A stretch of DNA of 64,000 bases from Qipengyuania flava (lineage in GTDB: Bacteria > Pseudomonadota > Alphaproteobacteria > Sphingomonadales > Sphingomonadaceae). This document shows positions 62,844 to 64,000 of this stretch, in pieces. The notes beneath the pieces were generated by a model. The model did no database searches. It saw only the letters and a list, made by a program, of their open reading frames with translations, and was not told where the DNA came from. The position numbers and the translations under genes are program-made. The stretch covers positions 496,001 through 560,000 of the forward strand of contig NZ_JAASQU010000001.1 of the NCBI RefSeq assembly GCF_011762005.1. Direction: 5' to 3'. How positions within the stretch are numbered: position 1 is the stretch's first letter; every line of letters starts with the position of its first letter.

Positions 62844-64000
62844 ATGTTCTTCAATTTCGTCGACGAGCTCCGCTCGGCGGGCATTCCCGCGAGCTTCAAG
62901 GAACACCTCACGCTGATCGAAGCGCTCGATCGCGACGTGATCGAGCAGTCGCCCGAGGCGTTCTACTACCTCAGCCGCTCGACGTTCGTGAAGGATGAAG
63001 GCCTGCTCGACCGGTTCGACCAGGTTTTCCAGAAGGTCTTCAAGGGGATCCTGAGCGACTACGGGCAGAACCCCGTCGATGTCCCCGAAGACTGGCTCAA
63101 GGCGGTGGCGGAGAAATTCCTTTCCGATGAGGAAATGGAAAAGATCAAGTCGCTGGGTGACTGGGACGAGATCATGGAGACGCTGAAGAAGCGCCTCGAG
63201 GAACAGGAAAAGCGCCATCAGGGCGGCAATAAGTGGATCGGCACCGGTGGCACCTCACCCTTCGGCAATTCGGGCTACAACCCCGAAGGCGTGCGGATCG
63301 GCGGCGAAAGCAAGCACAAGCGTGCGCTCAAGGTGTGGGACAAGCGCGAGTTCAAGAACCTCGACAGCACCAAAGAACTGGGCACGCGCAACATCAAGAT
63401 GGCGCTGCGCCGCTTACGCCGCTTTGCCCGCGAAGGCGCGCAGGACCAGCTCGATCTCGATGCCACGATCGAAGGCACCGCCAAGCAGGGCTGGCTCGAC
63501 ATCCACATGCGCGCGGAGCGGCGCAATGCGGTCAAGCTGCTGCTGTTCCTCGACGTCGGCGGTTCGATGGACCCCTTCATCAAGCTGTGCGAAGAGCTGT
63601 TCAGCGCAGCAACCGCCGAATTCAAGAACCTCGAATTCTTCTACTTCCACAACTGCCTGTATGAAGGCGTGTGGAAGGACAACCGCCGTCGCTGGCAGGA
63701 ACGCACCAAGACGTGGGACGTGCTCCACAAATATGGGCATGACTACAAGGTGATCTTCGTCGGCGATGCCGCGATGAGCCCGTATGAAATTACGCACCCG
63801 GGCGGCAGCGTGGAACATATGAACGAGGAAGCCGGGGCGACCTGGATGCAGCGGCTGACCAACACCTATCCTGCCACGGTCTGGCTCAATCCCGTGCCCG
63901 AGAAGCAATGGAGCTATTCGCAGTCGACCAAGGTGATGAAGCAGCTGGTCAACGACCGGATGTATCCGCTCACACTGGACGGTCTCGATGACGCGATGCG
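62844..64000 (+). CDS. VWA-domain CoxE-like protein, partial
   Basis: 385 codons are visible from an ATG and the frame runs off the window, so the C-terminus is missing. It matches the CoxE-like family that pairs with MoxR ATPases: an N-terminal helical part (MFFNFVDELRSAGIPAS...), a gly-rich GGNKWIGTGGTSPFGNSGYN segment, then a VWA region with metal-ion motif DVGGSM (Asp237, Ser241), where the first Ser of a canonical DxSxS is Gly, as usual in this subgroup. Such pairs assist maturation of metalloenzymes or protein complexes. It is separated from moxR by the inverted MCP gene. Confidence 0.88.
   Translation, partial: MFFNFVDELRSAGIPASFKEHLTLIEALDRDVIEQSPEAFYYLSRSTFVKDEGLLDRFDQVFQKVFKGILSDYGQNPVDVPEDWLKAVAEKFLSDEEMEKIKSLGDWDEIMETLKKRLEEQEKRHQGGNKWIGTGGTSPFGNSGYNPEGVRIGGESKHKRALKVWDKREFKNLDSTKELGTRNIKMALRRLRRFAREGAQDQLDLDATIEGTAKQGWLDIHMRAERRNAVKLLLFLDVGGSMDPFIKLCEELFSAATAEFKNLEFFYFHNCLYEGVWKDNRRRWQERTKTWDVLHKYGHDYKVIFVGDAAMSPYEITHPGGSVEHMNEEAGATWMQRLTNTYPATVWLNPVPEKQWSYSQSTKVMKQLVNDRMYPLTLDGLDDAM

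Overview
This window is a stretch of conserved chromosome from a high-GC alphaproteobacterium. It most likely belongs to the Sphingomonadales, and the Erythrobacteraceae fit best. The signs are the dusB-ntrBC-ntrYX-hfq-hflX-mazG order typical of Alphaproteobacteria, an Hfq made of two fused Sm domains (a trait I recall from sphingomonads such as Zymomonas and Novosphingobium), a fused IspDF, an alpha/beta hydrolase-OsmC fusion, and strong GC bias at third codon positions. There is no prophage, insertion sequence, integron, CRISPR array or rRNA operon. One tRNA (Ser, UGA) is present. Coding density is very high: many neighbours overlap by 1 to 4 bases, and no gap reaches 300 bases.

Layout. 0-2.1 kb (minus): cinA C-terminal domain (cut by the window edge), a secreted protein and ispDF. 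2.1-12.1 kb: dusB, the two nitrogen-type two-component systems ntrBC and ntrYX, the tandem hfq and hflX (plus), meeting mazG (minus). 12.2-20.3 kb (minus): a tightly overlapping run of housekeeping and cell-wall genes (mltB, rlpA-like, DD-carboxypeptidase, tmk, holB, metG, tatD family, an MBL-fold hydrolase, a tiny membrane protein). 20.4 kb: tRNA-Ser. 20.5-26.8 kb (minus): a Kef-type antiporter and the pyruvate dehydrogenase E3 and E2 genes, with three odd genes between them: an acyl-carrier-like orphan, a hotdog protein lacking its usual Asp, and a DUF559 nuclease-like gene built around REP-like repeats. 26.9-37.7 kb: a universal stress protein, then peroxiredoxin, RNase R, ProRS, PhaR, alanine racemase, an MHS-type transporter, a degenerate IscU-like scaffold, CvpA and RadA. 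37.8-48.9 kb: a patatin-like lipase, DUF6445, dnaJ and dnaK with a clear heat-shock promoter, a copper chaperone with a HExxH protein, a glycine-zipper lipoprotein, a DUF885 hydrolase, grpE and hrcA. 49-57 kb: rph, rdgB, CAP protein, hemW, xerC, dedA, gshB, yraN, rsmI and an LpoA/LppC-like lipoprotein. 57.1-64 kb: parE, the hydrolase-OsmC fusion, moxR, a soluble chemoreceptor-like protein and a CoxE-like VWA protein cut by the window end.

How the genes work together. ntrBC/ntrYX sense nitrogen or redox state and sit beside the RNA-based regulator Hfq. dnaK, dnaJ, grpE and hrcA form a heat-shock group spread over 9 kb in one orientation. mltB, the rlpA-like gene, the DD-carboxypeptidase, alr and the LpoA-like gene serve the cell wall. 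rph, rdgB, mazG, xerC and parE serve RNA, nucleotide and chromosome housekeeping.

I did not find a wholly new multi-gene system. The points most worth a second look are the asymmetric tandem Hfq, the cluster inside the pdh region (REP-flanked DUF559, Asp-less thioesterase, low-GC acyl-carrier-like orphan), a chemoreceptor-like gene placed between moxR and its VWA partner, a roughly 95-residue periplasmic insert in a transporter, and several enzymes or scaffolds that keep their fold but have lost key residues.
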